Assembly: GCA_947383645.1 (NCBI GenBank)
Contig: CANDEH010000113.1
Location: forward strand, 1 to 6,854
DNA length: 6,854 nt
Direction: 5' to 3'
DNA from: an uncultured Clostridia bacterium
GTDB taxonomy: Bacteria > Bacillota > Clostridia > Oscillospirales > Oscillospiraceae
The notes beneath the pieces were generated by a model, which saw nothing but the letters and a program-made list of their open reading frames with translations, was not told where the DNA came from and searched no databases. Of the stretch, positions 5,475-6,854 are shown one piece after another; the first letter of the stretch is position 1, and the number at the start of each line of letters is the position of its first letter. The translations under genes were made by a program, and so were the position numbers.

Positions 5475-6689
5475 ATGCCAGCAAAGCGAAACGTGAAAAA
5501 GACCGTAAAGCGACTCCTGCGCGGCGCCCTCATGGCGCTGCTGATGGTCTCCCTGCTCCAGTTCGACCTGATGGTCCCACCGGCCCAGGCGGTGACCCAG
5601 GCGGAGATCGACCAGCTGAAAAACAACGCCGGGGCGCTCTCCGGCGAGAAGAAGGACCTCCAGACCCAGATCGACGCGCTGAAAAACGACAAGGACGACG
5701 CCATCGAGAAAAAGACCCTCCTGGACCGGCAGAGCGAGGTGATCCGCAAGGAGATCACCAACGTAGAGGCCCAGATCGCCGCCTACGAGGAGCTCATCGC
5801 CCAGACCAAGCGGGAGCTGGCGGAGACCGAGGAGCGGGAGGAGGAGCAGTACGCCCTCTTCTGCAAGCGGGTCCGGGCCATGGAGGAGAACGGCACCGTG
5901 TCCTACTGGTCGGTGCTCTTCAACGCCACGGACTTCTCCGACCTCCTCAGCCGCCTGGACTTCGTCAGCGAGATCATGGAGTACGACCAGGGGGTCATCG
6001 ACACCCTGAAGCAGCTCCGCGCCGCCATCGACACCAAGAAGGCGGACCTGGAGGGGCAGCTGGCCGACCAGGAGGCCGCCCGGGACGATCTGAAGGCCAA
6101 GAAGGCGGAGCTGGACAGGCAGGTGGCCGAGGCCGCCGCCTTAGTGGCGGAGATCCAAAAGAACGAGGAGGCCGCCAAGGCCCTCCTGGCCGCCAAGGAG
6201 GCCGAGGAGCGGCGAATCCAGCAGAAGATCAAGGACATGGAGGCGGAGCTGGCCGCGTCCCTGGCCCCCGCCAGCGTGGGGGGCTACATCTGGCCCCAGA
6301 ACGTGAGCAAGCGGATCACCTCCCCCATGGGCAGCCGGAACACCGGCATCCCCGGGGCCTCCACCAACCACAAGGGCGTGGACATCGGCGGCGTGGGCTA
6401 CACCACCAGCGTCCTGGCCACCAAGGCCGGCGTGGTGATTATCTCTGAGCGGAGCAGCTCCTACGGGGAGTATGTGGTTATCAGCCACGGCGCGGGGAAC
6501 TCCACCACCTACGCCCACATGTCCCAGCGGAAGGTGAAGGTGGGGCAGACGGTGAAGCAGGGGCAGGTGATTGGGATCACCGGTTCCACTGGTATTTCCA
6601 GCGGGCCCCATCTGCACTATGAGATTGTGGAGAACAATGTGCGGGTGGATCCGTTGAAGTATTTGCCTGGGTATATTAAGGCATGGTGA
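5475..6689 (+). CDS. Exported coiled-coil M23 peptidase, FtsEX partner
   Basis: This 404-residue peptidoglycan hydrolase probably cuts peptide cross-links in the cell wall. A basic N-terminus (K4-R16) and a hydrophobic stretch (17-35) form a signal peptide with likely cleavage after A-Q-A (37-39). Two long coiled-coil blocks follow, about 42-125 and 165-262, rich in E, K, A and L; in FtsEX systems this part docks on the FtsX extracellular loop. The M23/LytM domain occupies about 270-400: H299 and D303 (N-H-K-G-V-D) and H381 (H-L-H-Y-E) as zinc ligands, with H348 (Y-A-H-M) and H379 as catalytic histidines. Unlike EnvC, whose LytM domain is degenerate, all residues are present, so direct catalysis is expected. 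It matches PcsB/CwlO/RipC by role but carries a different catalytic fold. AAGGAAG (5463-5469) precedes the ATG, 45 bases after ftsX. The last 40 codons use far more A/T third bases than the rest. Confidence 0.92.
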   Translation: MPAKRNVKKTVKRLLRGALMALLMVSLLQFDLMVPPAQAVTQAEIDQLKNNAGALSGEKKDLQTQIDALKNDKDDAIEKKTLLDRQSEVIRKEITNVEAQIAAYEELIAQTKRELAETEEREEEQYALFCKRVRAMEENGTVSYWSVLFNATDFSDLLSRLDFVSEIMEYDQGVIDTLKQLRAAIDTKKADLEGQLADQEAARDDLKAKKAELDRQVAEAAALVAEIQKNEEAAKALLAAKEAEERRIQQKIKDMEAELAASLAPASVGGYIWPQNVSKRITSPMGSRNTGIPGASTNHKGVDIGGVGYTTSVLATKAGVVIISERSSSYGEYVVISHGAGNSTTYAHMSQRKVKVGQTVKQGQVIGITGSTGISSGPHLHYEIVENNVRVDPLKYLPGYIKAW

Positions 6690-6699
6690 GAATTTGGGG

Positions 6700-6738
6700 G
6701 CACTGGGCGCGGCAGCGCCCGGTGCTCTCTTTTGTTTT
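6700..6738 (+). terminator. Intrinsic terminator closing the ftsEX-M23 operon
   Basis: GCACTGGGCGC (6700-6710) pairs with GCGCCCGGTGC (6715-6725) over 11 bp with one G-U pair and a GGCA loop, followed by a T-rich tail (6726-6738) with two TTTT blocks. It starts 11 bases after the M23 gene's stop codon, so the operon ends here. Confidence 0.9.
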
Positions 6739-6777
6739 GCGTCCGGTGGTTTTTTGTGTTGGCCCGGTGCCGCGAAG

Positions 6778-6854
6778 GCCGCGGGCCCGCGGCGGGGGGG
6801 ACGGGGAGTTTCGCCCCCCGGGGCGAGGTACTTTTCCCGCGCGGGAAAAGTACC
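6778..6854 (-). repeat. GC-rich multi-palindrome repeat, copy B (inverted, cut by window edge)
   Basis: This is the reverse-complement partner of copy A. It holds a 16-bp palindrome (6778-6793), a G-run linker (6794-6806), the TCGCCCC/GGGGCGA palindrome (6811-6826, identical to copy A) and a perfect 28-bp palindrome, 6827-6840 against 6841-6854, that ends exactly at the window edge. The 7-base insert of copy A is absent. It starts 40 bases after the operon terminator, so it is intergenic. The element probably continues past 6854. Confidence 0.85.

Noticed and set aside
9..6854. The whole window as a composite transposon bounded by inverted repeats
   Set aside because: The cargo is housekeeping genes, there is no transposase or integrase, no target-site duplication can be seen, and both repeats sit in ordinary intergenic positions.

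Overview
The window is GC-rich, densely coded Gram-positive DNA. Its gene set points to a clostridial gut anaerobe of the Oscillospiraceae type (Flavonifractor/Lawsonibacter-like): a DUF4830 protein, an RsuA-type pseudouridine synthase, a PucR/CdaR-like regulator, an RNHCP zinc protein, and ftsE-ftsX followed by a coiled-coil M23 peptidase. The strong preference for G/C in third codon positions and the AGGAGG-like ribosome binding sites fit this. The taxonomic placement is inferred from gene content alone.

Layout. Positions 1-90 hold a GC-rich repeat made of three palindromes. A minus-strand gene for a membrane-anchored DUF4830 protein follows (199-663). A 373-base divergent intergenic region (664-1036) holds a plus-strand intrinsic terminator with no gene in front of it, a probable promoter and a 5'UTR hairpin. 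Then come rsuA-type pseudouridine synthase (1037-1765), a strong consensus promoter, a PucR/CdaR-like regulator (1919-3010) and its terminator (3036-3075). A 265-base gene-free stretch follows, with a good promoter and a structured leader containing a possible 16-codon leader peptide. It leads into an RNHCP zinc-binding protein with a TTG start (3341-3766). FtsE (3836-4528), FtsX (4521-5429) and an exported M23 peptidase (5475-6689) complete the right half, closed by a clear terminator (6700-6738). A second, inverted copy of the left-edge repeat runs into the right edge (6778-6854).

How the genes work together. FtsE is the ATPase and FtsX the membrane subunit of a complex that activates a peptidoglycan hydrolase across the membrane. 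The next gene encodes a signal peptide, a long coiled coil and a complete M23 active site, so it is the expected partner. Nothing separates the RNHCP gene from ftsE by terminator or obvious promoter, so the four genes may form one transcript from the promoter near 3127. The left-hand genes look like independent units.

The items most worth a second look are the inverted pair of multi-palindrome repeats at the window edges, with a compensatory base-pair change between copies; the RNHCP leader, with competing stems and a mini-ORF; and the orphan terminator at 810-834. I found no CRISPR array, transposase, tRNA or rRNA gene.
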